This document shows, piece after piece, positions 1-9,644 of a stretch of 64,000 nt of DNA. Location: the NCBI RefSeq assembly GCF_943373825.1, contig NZ_CALSBP010000002.1:3833501-3897500 (forward strand). Reading direction: 5' to 3'. A program made the position numbers and the translations under genes. The DNA is from Aquimarina spinulae (GTDB taxonomy: Bacteria; Bacteroidota; Bacteroidia; Flavobacteriales; Flavobacteriaceae). The notes under the pieces are model-generated. The model was not told the DNA's origin. It ran no database searches and saw only the letters and a list, made by a program, of their open reading frames with translations. The first letter of the stretch is position 1. Each line of letters begins with the position of its first letter.

Positions 1-264
1 GTAGAAAATGCAGAAATTACTACGATCGAAGGCTTATCTGAAGATGCTTCACATCCTGTTCAACAAGCCTGGAAAGAAGTAGATGTACCACAATGCGGAT
101 ACTGCCAGGCGGGGCAAATGATGTCTGCCGCTGCTTTCTTAAAACAAAATGCAAACCCAAATAAATCAGAGATCAGGGATGCAATGAGCGGTAATATATG
201 TAGATGCGCATCTTACAACAGAATAGAAGAAGCTGTAGAAGTTGCTGCCAGTAAAATGAGTTAA
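1..264 (+). CDS. (2Fe-2S)-binding small subunit of a molybdenum hydroxylase (3' end)
   Basis: The window opens inside this gene; 87 codons remain. They carry the second ferredoxin-like half of the small subunit of xanthine dehydrogenase/isoquinoline oxidoreductase-type enzymes. The motifs CGYCQAGQ and CRCASYN hold the cysteines of the helical-domain 2Fe-2S cluster. This subunit passes electrons from the molybdopterin site to an external acceptor. The stop lies 20 bp before the large-subunit gene, so the two are almost certainly cotranscribed. The N-terminal plant-ferredoxin-like half lies outside the window. Family assignment is firm; substrate is unknown. Confidence 0.9.
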   Translation, partial: VENAEITTIEGLSEDASHPVQQAWKEVDVPQCGYCQAGQMMSAAAFLKQNANPNKSEIRDAMSGNICRCASYNRIEEAVEVAASKMS

Positions 265-284
265 CCCATTTAAATTTTAAACGT

Positions 285-2450
285 ATGAAAAATAATGCAT
301 CACCTTCATTCGGTAGAAGGTCATTTATAAAAACATCGGCATTGGCTGGTGGCGGAATGTTAATTGGGTTTAATTTATTTCAGGCATGTAAACCTGAAGC
401 AACACCACCTGTTGATATACCTATTGATATTTCTCAATTAAACTTTAATGATTTTAATGCCTTTATCAAAATAGCCGATAACGGTATGGTAACTATCTTC
501 TCCCCAAATCCAGAAATAGGCCAGGGGGTTAAGACATCTATGCCTATGCTTATTGCAGAAGAACTTGATGTATCATGGGATAATGTTCATGTAGCACAAG
601 GAGCATTGGATACCAAAAATTTTACACGACAAGTAGCCGGAGGAAGCCAATCGTTAAGGCAAGGGTGGGAACCACTACGCCAAACGGGAGCTACAGCCAG
701 ACAGATGTTAGTTAATGCAGCAGCAGCCAAATGGGGAGTAGATGCTTCAGAATGTAAAACGGAAAATGGAGTAATTATAAATGCCAATGGCGATAAACTT
801 GGATACGGAGAAGTCGTTAAAGAAGCGGCAGCCCTTGAAGTACCAGAAAATATAACATTAAAAGATCCTAAAGATTTTAAAATCATAGGAAAAGATATTC
901 CTAATGTAGATGTGGATAAGATTATTACCGGAAAGTCTCTTTACGGAATGGATTATAAAGAAGATGGAATGGTATATGCTTCGGTATTAAGACCTCCTGC
1001 TTTTGGTAAAATGTTGATTGATTTTGATGATACTGCTGTTAGAGCAATTTCGGGAGTTCATGATGTGGTCAAGTTTGGAAATAAAATTGCAGTCTTAGCA
1101 AAAGATACCTGGACCGCAATGAAAGGAAAAAAAGCATTGAAAGCGAATTGGACTTCAGGTTCAAAATTAGAAAACACAGAAGATCATGATAAAATATTGA
1201 AGGACCTTCTTAATGGTAAAGAATTTAATACGCTGCGTGCCGATGGAGATGTTAAAAAAGCATTTGCTCAGGCAGATCAGGTGATCGAGAGAACTTATGA
1301 GTCTCCATTCTTACCTCATAATTGTATGGAGCCCATGAATTTCTTTGCAGATGTTACTCCAGAAAAAATTCGTTTGGTCGGCCCTATACAAACACCAGCA
1401 GGTACAGCACGTAGAGTTGCTAATTTGTTAGAGCGCGATCCAGAAGATGTTTCTGTAGAAATGACCAGAATGGGAGGAGGTTTTGGAAGACGACTCTATG
1501 GTGATTTTGCTTTGGAAGCAGCAGAAATATCAAAAATTGCCCAAAAACCTGTCAAAGTAGTATACTCTAGAGAAGATGATATGTCTGCAGGGATATATCG
1601 TCCGGCAATAAAATATAAAATCAGTGCATCAATTAAAGATGGTAAAATTAGTGGATATCATCTTAAGGAAGCTTCTGTAAATTCGAATATGTATGGGTTG
1701 ATTCCTAACTTTTTCCCGGCAGGAGCTATTGAAAATTATCAGGTAGATGTTGCTAATTATAATAGTGAAATTACAACAGGAGCGTGGAGAGCCCCGTATA
1801 CTAATTTCTTATCTTTTGCAGAACAAAGCTTCTTTGATGAATTGGCCGAACTATTAGAAATTGATCGTATTCAACTTCGTTTGGACTTACTACAGAAAGT
1901 AAAAGGAACTACAGATGATAGAATCCAGTATTCACCAGAACGATTAGAGAAAGTAATACAAGTAGCTGTAGATAAATCAGGATGGGGAAAAGCAAAAGAA
2001 GGAACTTATCAGGGGTTTAGTGCATATTATTGCCATAATACTCATGTAGCAGAGGTAGCAGATGTAGTATTAGAGAATGATGTACCTGTGGTAAAAAAAG
2101 TTACTTGTGTTGTTGATTGCGGAATTGTAGTGAACCCACTCGGAGCCAAAAACCAGATCGAGGGAGGAGTTATTGATGGTGTAGGCCATGCGATGTATGG
2201 TGATTTTTCATTTAAAGATGGAGTGCCGCAAGACAAGAATTTTAACACCTATCGTTTAATTCGTATTAATGAAACTCCTGTGGTCGAAACACATTTTATA
2301 GAAAGTGATATTGCCCCAACAGGACTAGGAGAACCCACATTACCTCCTGCAGGAGCAGCTGTAGCAAATGCAATTAAGGCAGCAAAAGGAATACGATTGT
2401 ATAAGCAACCTTTTATTAAAAATATGAACTCCAAAGCGCCATTGGGATAG
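285..2450 (+). CDS. Molybdopterin-binding large subunit, IorB-like aldehyde/isoquinoline oxidoreductase
   Basis: 721 residues, the usual length for IorB-type single-chain molybdopterin subunits. The N-terminus has a Tat signal (R11-R12 in FGRRSFIK followed by a hydrophobic stretch), so the enzyme is probably exported folded with cofactor. The molybdopterin-contact motif MGGGFGRR sits near residue 400, and the C-terminal GLGEPTLPPAG near residue 680 carries the catalytic glutamate expected of the xanthine dehydrogenase superfamily. It is followed at 8 bp by an XdhC-like gene and then a MobA-like gene, as in molybdenum hydroxylase operons. It oxidises an aldehyde or N-heterocycle by inference; the true substrate cannot be read from sequence. 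Confidence 0.88.
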   Translation: MKNNASPSFGRRSFIKTSALAGGGMLIGFNLFQACKPEATPPVDIPIDISQLNFNDFNAFIKIADNGMVTIFSPNPEIGQGVKTSMPMLIAEELDVSWDNVHVAQGALDTKNFTRQVAGGSQSLRQGWEPLRQTGATARQMLVNAAAAKWGVDASECKTENGVIINANGDKLGYGEVVKEAAALEVPENITLKDPKDFKIIGKDIPNVDVDKIITGKSLYGMDYKEDGMVYASVLRPPAFGKMLIDFDDTAVRAISGVHDVVKFGNKIAVLAKDTWTAMKGKKALKANWTSGSKLENTEDHDKILKDLLNGKEFNTLRADGDVKKAFAQADQVIERTYESPFLPHNCMEPMNFFADVTPEKIRLVGPIQTPAGTARRVANLLERDPEDVSVEMTRMGGGFGRRLYGDFALEAAEISKIAQKPVKVVYSREDDMSAGIYRPAIKYKISASIKDGKISGYHLKEASVNSNMYGLIPNFFPAGAIENYQVDVANYNSEITTGAWRAPYTNFLSFAEQSFFDELAELLEIDRIQLRLDLLQKVKGTTDDRIQYSPERLEKVIQVAVDKSGWGKAKEGTYQGFSAYYCHNTHVAEVADVVLENDVPVVKKVTCVVDCGIVVNPLGAKNQIEGGVIDGVGHAMYGDFSFKDGVPQDKNFNTYRLIRINETPVVETHFIESDIAPTGLGEPTLPPAGAAVANAIKAAKGIRLYKQPFIKNMNSKAPLG

Positions 2451-2457
2451 TACGCTT

Positions 2458-3513
2458 ATGACACACGAATTCAAAGAAATAATAGAATCTTATCATAAAG
2501 CCAAACAGCAGGGAATACCTGCTGTTATGGCTACAGTAGTAGATGTAGAAGGGTCTTCTTATAGAAGACCAGGAGTGGGTATGCTCATTCTTCAAAATGG
2601 AAAAATGACAGGTGCTGTAAGTGGGGGATGTGTTGAAAAAGAAGTGTTACGACAAGCACAATCTGTTTTCGTTTCCGGAGAATCCAAAATGATGACCTAC
2701 GATGGTAAATATAGGCTGGGATGCGAAGGACTATTGTATATTTTGATTGAAACTTTTGATATTAGTACTATTGAGATTACGACAATACAAAGACACTTAA
2801 AATCGAGAGTACCGTTTGAAATTAAATCATGGTACTCAAAAACAGAACAAGAAATCTCTACTATGGGATCTATTGTTCAATTTAAAGGAGATCAGGCATT
2901 TTGTTTTTCGCAAGATACCAGGCCAGATGATTGTTTAGAGAGTTTTGTGAGGGAAATGCAACCTTGTTTCAGATTAATAATTATTGGTACCGAGCACGAT
3001 GCAGCGCAGTTATGTAAACTGGCATCAGCTACTGGTTGGGAAGTAGATATCGTAGGTTCGCCACAACATTCTAAAAAACTAGAAGATTTTCCGGGAGCTA
3101 AAGAGATAATTCATAGTGCTCCAGAAGATTTGAATATAGATCATATAGATGATCAGACAGCTATCATTCTAATGTCTCATAATTTTGCTAAAGATTTATT
3201 ATATCTTCAGGCGTTAAAAGAAACCAGCCCGGTGTATATCGGATTATTGGGACCCGCGCAGCGTAGAGAAAAGCTATTGTCTGCTTTTATAGAGTATTTT
3301 CCCGAGGTTACCGATAGATTTCTCGATGCTATTCATGGTCCTGCCGGTTTAAATCTAGGGGCAGAAACTCCTCAGGAAATTGCAATTTCTATAATTGCTG
3401 AAATATTGTCTGTGATCAGAGGTCAAAACCCGATACCATTACAGGAGAAGAAAGGAGCGATTCATGATGATCCCAAAAGGAAAAAAATAAATGCCATTCC
3501 CACCAAAACCTAA
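2458..3513 (+). CDS. XdhC/CoxI family molybdenum hydroxylase maturation factor
   Basis: 351 residues. The N-terminal XdhC/CoxI domain (about residues 10-80) contains the family pattern GSSYRRPG and the glycine-rich GAVSGGCVE. The C-terminal half (about 170-310) is the Rossmann-like XdhC_C domain. Proteins of this family bind molybdenum cofactor, promote its sulfuration and insert it into the partner hydroxylase; the partner is presumably the large subunit 8 bp upstream. The 3' end overlaps the MobA-like gene by 23 bp in another frame, suggesting translational coupling. Confidence 0.87.
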   Translation: MTHEFKEIIESYHKAKQQGIPAVMATVVDVEGSSYRRPGVGMLILQNGKMTGAVSGGCVEKEVLRQAQSVFVSGESKMMTYDGKYRLGCEGLLYILIETFDISTIEITTIQRHLKSRVPFEIKSWYSKTEQEISTMGSIVQFKGDQAFCFSQDTRPDDCLESFVREMQPCFRLIIIGTEHDAAQLCKLASATGWEVDIVGSPQHSKKLEDFPGAKEIIHSAPEDLNIDHIDDQTAIILMSHNFAKDLLYLQALKETSPVYIGLLGPAQRREKLLSAFIEYFPEVTDRFLDAIHGPAGLNLGAETPQEIAISIIAEILSVIRGQNPIPLQEKKGAIHDDPKRKKINAIPTKT

Positions 3514-4108
3514 AATAGCACAACTTATCCTTGCAGCAGGTTCTTCTAGTAGAATGGGAGAACCAAAACAGGTGTTGCCATGGCGTAATACTACATTAAT
3601 TGGTCACGCTATAGAGAGGGCACTACTAATAAAAGAAACCTCAATCTATGTGGTTTTGGGAGCGCATTACGAGACCGTATATAAAGAGATTTGTCATTTT
3701 CCTGTTACCATACTCAGAAATGCAGAATGGCAATCGGGAATGGGTTCTACAATACGTTCTGGAATTAAGGCTATACAACAAGACAAATTGTCGTATGACG
3801 GAGTGCTAATTTCACTGGTAGATCAACCACTATTAGAGACAATTCATTTTAATGCATTAATCACTCAATTTAGTAAAGAACCAGGTGTTATTACTGCTAC
3901 AGATTTAGGTTCTGGCGTTGGGGTTCCTGCAATTATCCCATCTCAATATTTCTGCGAATTAGTGCAATTACAGGCAGATTTTGGTGCACGATACATTGTT
4001 AAAAAGCATATAGATCATATACATACAGTTGATGCTCTCGATAAAGGAGTAGATATTGATACGATAGCACAATATCATGCTATGATAAAAAGCAATTTTT
4101 CTTCTTAA
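3491..4108 (+). CDS. MobA/MocA-like molybdenum cofactor nucleotidyltransferase
   Basis: 205 residues, a NTP_transf_3 fold. The signature LILAAGSSSRMGEPKQ at residues 12-27 binds the nucleotide and the cofactor phosphate, and LVDQPLL is the second conserved motif carrying the metal-binding Asp. Members placed next to XdhC and a molybdenum hydroxylase usually make the cytidine-dinucleotide form of the cofactor (MocA activity); that specificity is inferred from context. It is the last gene of the operon, as the next gene starts 87 bp on and is a housekeeping DUF493 gene. Confidence 0.85.
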   Translation: MPFPPKPKIAQLILAAGSSSRMGEPKQVLPWRNTTLIGHAIERALLIKETSIYVVLGAHYETVYKEICHFPVTILRNAEWQSGMGSTIRSGIKAIQQDKLSYDGVLISLVDQPLLETIHFNALITQFSKEPGVITATDLGSGVGVPAIIPSQYFCELVQLQADFGARYIVKKHIDHIHTVDALDKGVDIDTIAQYHAMIKSNFSS

Positions 4109-4195
4109 AAAAGCAAAAGGAGTTTCTGTGTAACTTCGTTTTTATAAATCATAAGATGTATCTTTGGCCTAAATTTTGATCTGATACATGTTACT

Positions 4196-4480
4196 ATGAA
4201 AGACCCTGAAGAATTTTATAAAAAATTAAAAGAGCAGTTGGCAGATACATCACTATGGCCAACTTCATATTTATATAAATTTATTGTACCTACAAATACA
4301 GAAAAAATTGAACAAATCGAATCAATTTTTGATAACCTGGGTGCGGTAATTCAGACAAAACAATCTAAAAATGGTAAATATACTAGTGTATCTATCAATG
4401 TTAGAATGAAAAATCCAGATCAGGTGATTGCTAAATATAAAGAAGTTGCCGAAAAAGTAGAGGGAGTAATTTCATTATAG
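4196..4480 (+). CDS. DUF493 (YbeD-like) family protein
   Basis: 94 residues, full length for the small ACT-like DUF493 family. The fold pattern is visible: an initial helix (DPEEFYKKLKEQL), a Trp-Pro segment, a first strand with FIVPTNTE, and the final helix-strand ending VEKVEGVISL. These proteins resemble regulatory ACT domains; no reaction is known. In Bacteroidota this gene commonly sits near DUF4290 and murA, as here. Confidence 0.82.
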   Translation: MKDPEEFYKKLKEQLADTSLWPTSYLYKFIVPTNTEKIEQIESIFDNLGAVIQTKQSKNGKYTSVSINVRMKNPDQVIAKYKEVAEKVEGVISL

Positions 4481-4803
4481 TATTTAGGTTGTACCAGATA
4501 TCGTAAAGAGGTAAAACAGCCAATTTATAGGTGAGCATAAAAGTTGAGATGACTTTATTACCTGTTTTCTTTGTTAAATACCATTGATTAATAAATAAAA
4601 TATAGTATTGACAGTAGCTTACTTATTTTATTTTAGTATTTTGCGAAACGAATTATAGAATAGTCCAAAAAGTAATCAATTGTCAAACTGAATCTAAAGA
4701 GGTTATACATAATTACTTATAAATAGTTTTCAAGAACTTATATTCACAACAACTTACATATTGATTTTTTAGGCTATCTCTACACAATTTTCACATACAT
4801 TTT
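4481..4803. other. AT-rich intergenic region upstream of the DUF4290-murA operon
   Basis: 323 bp with no convincing gene. It must contain the promoter for the DUF4290-murA pair. A TTGACA followed at about 20 bp by TATTTTG lies near 4609-4642 and is a plausible but unproven promoter. No strong terminator hairpin was seen after the DUF493 gene. Confidence 0.4.
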
Positions 4804-5460
4804 ATGGATATATATAATATAGAATACAATACCGAGCGCGAAAAGCTCATTATCCCAGAATATGGTCGTCATATGCAGAAAATGATAAACCATACGGTTA
4901 CTATCGAAGATCGTGAAGAACGTAATAAGGTTGCAAAGTCGATTATAGCAGTAATGGGTAATCTGCAGCCGCATTTACGAGATGTGCCTGAGTTTCAGCA
5001 TAAATTATGGGATCAGCTGTTTATAATGAGTGATTTTAAATTAGATGTAGATACTCCTTTTCCTGTATTGACTAAAGAAAAATTACAGGAAAGACCAGAA
5101 CCTCTTGAATATCCCCAAAATTTCCCAAAATATCGTTTTTACGGAAACAATATTAAACGAATGATAGATGTTGCAAATGGTTGGGAAGATGGCGATTTAA
5201 AAAATGCACTTACTTTAACAATTGCAAATCATATGAAAAAATGCTATCTGAACTGGAATAAAGATACGGTAGAGGATAGTGCGATATTTAACCATCTTTT
5301 TGAACTAAGTGATGGTAAAATAGATCTTAAAGGAAGTAATGAAAATCTTACAGATTCTTCAAATTTAATGAGAGGAAAAAAGAAAAAACATACGACAACA
5401 AATAGTAATAATAGCGGTAAAAAGAATTACCGAAACAATCGTGGTAAAAAACGCTATTAA
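4804..5460 (+). CDS. DUF4290 family protein
   Basis: 218 residues. The first 170 match the Bacteroidota-specific DUF4290 family (opening LIIPEYGRHMQKMI, then the region around YPQNFPKYRFYGNNIKRMI). The C-terminal 30 residues are a low-complexity tail rich in Lys, Arg, Asn, Ser and Thr (GKKKKHTT to NRGKKRY), likely disordered and nucleic-acid or membrane interacting. It lies 45 bp upstream of murA on the same strand, the conserved order in this phylum, suggesting an envelope or growth-linked role. No function is established. Confidence 0.82.
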   Translation: MDIYNIEYNTEREKLIIPEYGRHMQKMINHTVTIEDREERNKVAKSIIAVMGNLQPHLRDVPEFQHKLWDQLFIMSDFKLDVDTPFPVLTKEKLQERPEPLEYPQNFPKYRFYGNNIKRMIDVANGWEDGDLKNALTLTIANHMKKCYLNWNKDTVEDSAIFNHLFELSDGKIDLKGSNENLTDSSNLMRGKKKKHTTTNSNNSGKKNYRNNRGKKRY

Positions 5461-5505
5461 AATTAATCAACTACCAATTACTAACCGCTAACGACTAACG
5501 ATTAC

Positions 5506-6822
5506 ATGGGTACTTTTCAGATAGAAGGAGGGCATCAGCTCAAAGGGGAAATTACACCTCAGGGCGCCAAAAATGAAGCCTTACAAATTCTTTGCGCAGT
5601 ATTATTAACACCAGAAGAAGTTATAATTTCTAATATTCCTGATATACGAGATGTAAATAAATTAATAGACATTCTCAGAAATTTAGGAGTGAAAATTCAA
5701 AAATTAGAAAAAGGGAAATACTCTTTTAAGAGTGATGAACTTAATTTAGAGTACCTGGAGAGTGAACAGTTTAAGAAAGAAGGAAGTGGTCTTAGAGGCT
5801 CTATTATGATTGTTGGACCTTTGTTAGCAAGGTATGGTAAAGGATATATTCCTCGTCCGGGAGGTGATAAAATAGGAAGAAGACGTTTGGATACCCACTT
5901 TGAAGGGTTTATTAACCTTGGGGCAGAATTTAGATATAATAAGGAAGAACGTTTTTATGGTGTAGAGGCACCAGAAGGTTTAACAGGTACCTATATGTTA
6001 CTTGATGAAGCTTCGGTAACCGGTACTGCAAATATTGTAATGGCAGCTGTACTTGCTAAAGGCACAACTACAATTTATAATGCAGCTTGTGAACCTTATT
6101 TACAGCAGTTATGTAAGATGCTTAATGCTATGGGAGCAAAAATCTCTGGCGTGGGCTCTAATTTGTTAGTGATTGATGGGGTTAAAGCTTTAGGTGGATG
6201 TGAACACCGTGTACTACCCGATATGATCGAGATTGGATCATGGATAGGACTAGCTGCTATGACAAAAAGTGAAATTACTATTAAAAATGTAAGTTGGGAA
6301 AACCTGGGATTGATCCCAAATACGTTTAGAAAATTAGGGATTACCCTGGAGCGGGTAGGAGATGATATTTATATCCCTGCACATACGAATGGATACCAGA
6401 TCGAAAGTTATATTGATGGTTCATTTATGACCATTGCTGATGCTCCATGGCCTGGATTTACCCCCGATTTATTGAGTATCGTTTTGGTTATAGCTACTCA
6501 AGCCAGAGGAGAAGTAATGGTGCACCAAAAGATGTTCGAGAGTCGTTTATTCTTTGTAGATAAGCTTATTGATATGGGAGCAAAAATTATTTTATGTGAT
6601 CCACATAGAGCTACAATTATAGGCCATGATTTTCAATCTACATTAAAAGCAACTACAATGGTATCTCCCGATATTAGAGCCGGAATATCATTATTAATCG
6701 CAGCATTAAGTGCCAAGGGAACATCAACTATTCATAATATCGAACAAATTGATCGTGGATATGAAAACATTGATGAACGCCTTAGAGCAATAGGAGCTAA
6801 GATTATTAGGGTTAAGGCGTAA
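5506..6822 (+). CDS. murA: UDP-N-acetylglucosamine 1-carboxyvinyltransferase
   Basis: 438 residues, the normal MurA length. It performs the first committed step of peptidoglycan synthesis, transferring enolpyruvate from PEP to UDP-GlcNAc in the cytoplasm. The inverse alpha/beta barrel repeats and the N-terminal GAKNEAL loop (Lys22 and Asn23, the substrate-binding pair) are present. The catalytic loop reads PGGDKIGRRRLDTHF: the position that is Cys115 in E. coli is Asp121 here (codon 5866-5868). Natural Cys-to-Asp MurAs remain active but are not alkylated by fosfomycin, so intrinsic fosfomycin insensitivity is expected. It is probably cotranscribed with the DUF4290 gene. Confidence 0.95.
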   Translation: MGTFQIEGGHQLKGEITPQGAKNEALQILCAVLLTPEEVIISNIPDIRDVNKLIDILRNLGVKIQKLEKGKYSFKSDELNLEYLESEQFKKEGSGLRGSIMIVGPLLARYGKGYIPRPGGDKIGRRRLDTHFEGFINLGAEFRYNKEERFYGVEAPEGLTGTYMLLDEASVTGTANIVMAAVLAKGTTTIYNAACEPYLQQLCKMLNAMGAKISGVGSNLLVIDGVKALGGCEHRVLPDMIEIGSWIGLAAMTKSEITIKNVSWENLGLIPNTFRKLGITLERVGDDIYIPAHTNGYQIESYIDGSFMTIADAPWPGFTPDLLSIVLVIATQARGEVMVHQKMFESRLFFVDKLIDMGAKIILCDPHRATIIGHDFQSTLKATTMVSPDIRAGISLLIAALSAKGTSTIHNIEQIDRGYENIDERLRAIGAKIIRVKA

Positions 6823-6988
6823 TAGATACATATTTTTGCCGCAAGAGATTAGATAACTAGCTGCAGGCCTTTCAATCATATGCCATCACTTATGGTTTAA
6901 AAGATTGCGTAAAGGCCAAAAAAGAGTTTTGGTATTTTTAATTTCTTTGAATTGTATTTTAGAAATGTATTGTTTTTAATGCTAAGAA

Positions 6989-8881
6989 TTAGACCGTTGT
7001 TTGAGATACTTTGGTGTATGGAATAGTAAAATAGAATGTAGATCCTTTACCTTTTTTACTTTCTAGCCAAATTTTTCCTGTTAGCATTTCGACATAAGCT
7101 TTGGCAATAGATAATCCAATACCTGCACCTTCTAGCGCATAACGATCTTCGAGATCTGCCTGTACAAATCGTTCAAAAATAGCTTTCTGACGATCTTTTG
7201 CGATCCCCATACCAGTATCTTTTACATAAAATTGAAGAATATCTTTATCTTTTAGATATCCAAATTCAATTCCTCCTTCATTCGTGTACTTAATAGCATT
7301 TTTTATTAAGTTAGAAAGGATTGCATTAAATTTTTCTTTGTCGGTTTTGATGATTGCATCTTCTGTCGACAAATCATTTGATAATGATAGTACAATATCC
7401 TTTTTATCTGTTTGCGGTTTAAAGAGGTCAAATAAATACTTGGTTTGTTTGTTGATATCAACCTCTTCGATATTGACTTTAACCTGATCTGCGGCTATTC
7501 TGGAGATATCGATAATATCCCTGATAATATTAAGCATGCGTGCTCCACTTTCTTTAATAAGATCCAGGTACAGTTGTTGTTCGTCACCAGTAAGTTTTGG
7601 TTCGTTTAAGAGTTCTGCAAGACCAAGAATACCATTCATTGGAGTTCTTATTTCGTGGCTCATATTGGCAAGAAAAGCAGATTTAAGGCGATCACTTTCT
7701 TCAGCTTTTTCCTTTAATCGACTTAATTCAATTTCGTATAACTTAATATCTGTGATATCTGTTAGAGTACCAACATACCCAATAATTTGATGTTTATCAT
7801 TATACTCGGGTATAGCACGACCTAATACCCAGGTTACCGTACCATCGGGTTTAAGAAATCGGTATTCGGCATCAGAGGTTTCTTTTTTACCTGTAGCTGC
7901 ATACCATCCTTGTTTTAGTTTTCTTCTATCCTCTGGGTGTACTGCATTAAGCCATCCGTCATTTAGGGCTTCTTCTTGTGATAGTCCCGAGATAGAACAC
8001 CATTTTGGATTAACAAATATGGTTTTTCCATCGCTTTGAGTCATAAATACACCTACTGGTATCAGATTGGTTAATGTTTGATATCTGCCTTTGGTAAATT
8101 GAGCTGCTTTTTCGGCAACTTCATATTTTTGTTTGTACGTTAGAGAATGAAAAATATCTTTAAAAGTAAGATAGTTTACATGGTAGGTTTCTTTTTCAAA
8201 ATACTTTAGATATAACGTAAATATAACACTATAAAAAATAGCCATAGATCCCTTTGATAATAATCCTGATAACAAGAGTTTTGGTATGTTTTCAAAATAC
8301 CAAAACGAACCTAGTGTAAAAAAGATAGCATCAAAACTAAGTACTAATACCATAGTAAACATTACTCTAAGTAATAAGCTAGAAGTATGTTTTGAAATAA
8401 ATTCGTATAAAAATATGATCAATATTGCATCCAGATAAAGTACTCCTGTTCCTACAAATAGTACCAGTACATTTGTGTAGAAGAAATCTGTAGAGATTTC
8501 GAAAGGATTATAGCTATATGCTCCTTCCATATTCATTCTAAAAGCGAGTAAAAGAAAGCATAATACAATATTGGCTATAACTAATGCGTAAATTAATTTT
8601 CGAGCTGTAGTTGCATCTTCTTTGATGTATATTAGAAGTATGGCAAAAAGTGTAGCAGAAAATAAAACAGATGAACCTGGAGAAACCACGATAGCATCAG
8701 ATATTTTGAAATAAAGTGTACTGGCCATAAAAACCTGTACAAACTGAAACAATCCCAAAGAAGCGAATAGCACTCCTAAACCTATTATCGTTCGCAAACG
8801 AAATAGTAGTAATATTAGGAAGGCAACAACAAATCCTTGAAAAAGAAAAATTAAGATTTGATAGAAAATTAGTGTGTCCAT
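6989..8881 (-). CDS. Membrane-bound PAS sensor histidine kinase
   Basis: 630 residues. The first 230 form about seven transmembrane segments, beginning IFYQILIFLFQGFVVAFLI. A PAS/PAC domain follows (about 265-385; GVFMTQSDGKTIFVNPKW, ending in the PAC-type YVGTLTDIT), then HisKA with the phospho-acceptor His near residue 409 (MSHEIRTPMNG). The HATPase_c domain carries NLIKNAIKYT (N box), DTGMGI (G1) and GAGIGLSIAK (G2). No receiver domain is attached and no response regulator gene is adjacent, so its partner is elsewhere. The ligand is unknown. It is transcribed alone. Confidence 0.9.
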   Translation of the reverse strand: MDTLIFYQILIFLFQGFVVAFLILLLFRLRTIIGLGVLFASLGLFQFVQVFMASTLYFKISDAIVVSPGSSVLFSATLFAILLIYIKEDATTARKLIYALVIANIVLCFLLLAFRMNMEGAYSYNPFEISTDFFYTNVLVLFVGTGVLYLDAILIIFLYEFISKHTSSLLLRVMFTMVLVLSFDAIFFTLGSFWYFENIPKLLLSGLLSKGSMAIFYSVIFTLYLKYFEKETYHVNYLTFKDIFHSLTYKQKYEVAEKAAQFTKGRYQTLTNLIPVGVFMTQSDGKTIFVNPKWCSISGLSQEEALNDGWLNAVHPEDRRKLKQGWYAATGKKETSDAEYRFLKPDGTVTWVLGRAIPEYNDKHQIIGYVGTLTDITDIKLYEIELSRLKEKAEESDRLKSAFLANMSHEIRTPMNGILGLAELLNEPKLTGDEQQLYLDLIKESGARMLNIIRDIIDISRIAADQVKVNIEEVDINKQTKYLFDLFKPQTDKKDIVLSLSNDLSTEDAIIKTDKEKFNAILSNLIKNAIKYTNEGGIEFGYLKDKDILQFYVKDTGMGIAKDRQKAIFERFVQADLEDRYALEGAGIGLSIAKAYVEMLTGKIWLESKKGKGSTFYFTIPYTKVSQTTV

Positions 8882-9186
8882 AAGAGTCTAATGCTACATT
8901 TAATAGGCGTTTTTAGATTCTTTGGTTAACCTATTTGTGTATAGCATATAATTTTTAAGCCCCTTAAAGCTACGAACAATTGTTAAAACATTAGATATAT
9001 AATCCCTTAAAAAACGATTTTTAATTAGTAATTATTACTTGTGATTACGCAAAAAAAAGGAGTTTAGATGTGTATTATATTGATTTACAGTTTGTTTTTA
9101 CTTCAGTTACGTTTATTTTGATTTTTTTTAAATGAGAAGATATGCTTATAAAGTACTCAAAATAGAATTTAGGTTATGGTATAGAT
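8882..9186. other. Intergenic region upstream of the histidine kinase
   Basis: About 300 bp, very AT-rich. It should hold the kinase promoter next to 8881. No ORF with coding character and no repeat was found in it. Confidence 0.4.
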
Positions 9187-9214
9187 AAAAAAAACCTGTC
9201 ATTTTTGACAGGTT
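9187..9214 (-). terminator. Rho-independent terminator of the cold-shock gene
   Basis: The perfect 9-bp inverted repeat AACCTGTCA/TGACAGGTT (9193-9201 and 9206-9214) has a 4-base loop. Read on the minus strand it is followed by a run of eight T residues (9187-9194 on plus are all A). It lies 30 bp past the stop of the cold-shock gene. Confidence 0.9.
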
Positions 9215-9244
9215 GTAGTGCTTTAAAAAATTAAGTAGTATATA

Positions 9245-9436
9245 TTAAATTACTTTTACATTTACTGCGTTTAATCCTTTTTTGCCTTCTTGCAAATCAA
9301 ATTCTACTGCATCACCTTCTCGAATTTCATCGATTAGTCCAGAGATGTGTACGAAATGTTCTTTGTTAGAATCTTCTTCAGTGATAAATCCAAATCCTTT
9401 GGCATCGTTGAAAAATTTTACTGTTCCTTTATTCAT
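9245..9436 (-). CDS. Cold-shock domain protein (CspA family)
   Basis: 63 residues, a single cold-shock domain. RNP1 appears as KGFGFI (residues 14-19) and RNP2 as HFVHIS (27-32), the aromatic surface that binds single-stranded RNA and DNA. It acts as an RNA chaperone in the cytoplasm. Compared with 66-70-residue homologues it is compact but complete. It is monocistronic, with a strong terminator just downstream. The 208-bp gap upstream allows a long 5' leader, as is common for csp genes, but no specific cold box could be identified. Confidence 0.95.
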   Translation of the reverse strand: MNKGTVKFFNDAKGFGFITEEDSNKEHFVHISGLIDEIREGDAVEFDLQEGKKGLNAVNVKVI

Positions 9437-9644
9437 TGTTAAAATTTAAATTAGTTAATAAAAATCAAAGATAACGCCAAATATCTAAATGATCATCATC
9501 AAGATGTTTTTTACTTTACTTGTTAACACAAATTTTAAGTGTTTATTGCTAATATAGGTATAAAATTGTTAATTTATCAATTATTGGTGATTCCTATAGT
9601 AGGTATAATTATGAAATATAGATGATTAGATATTATATAATTAC

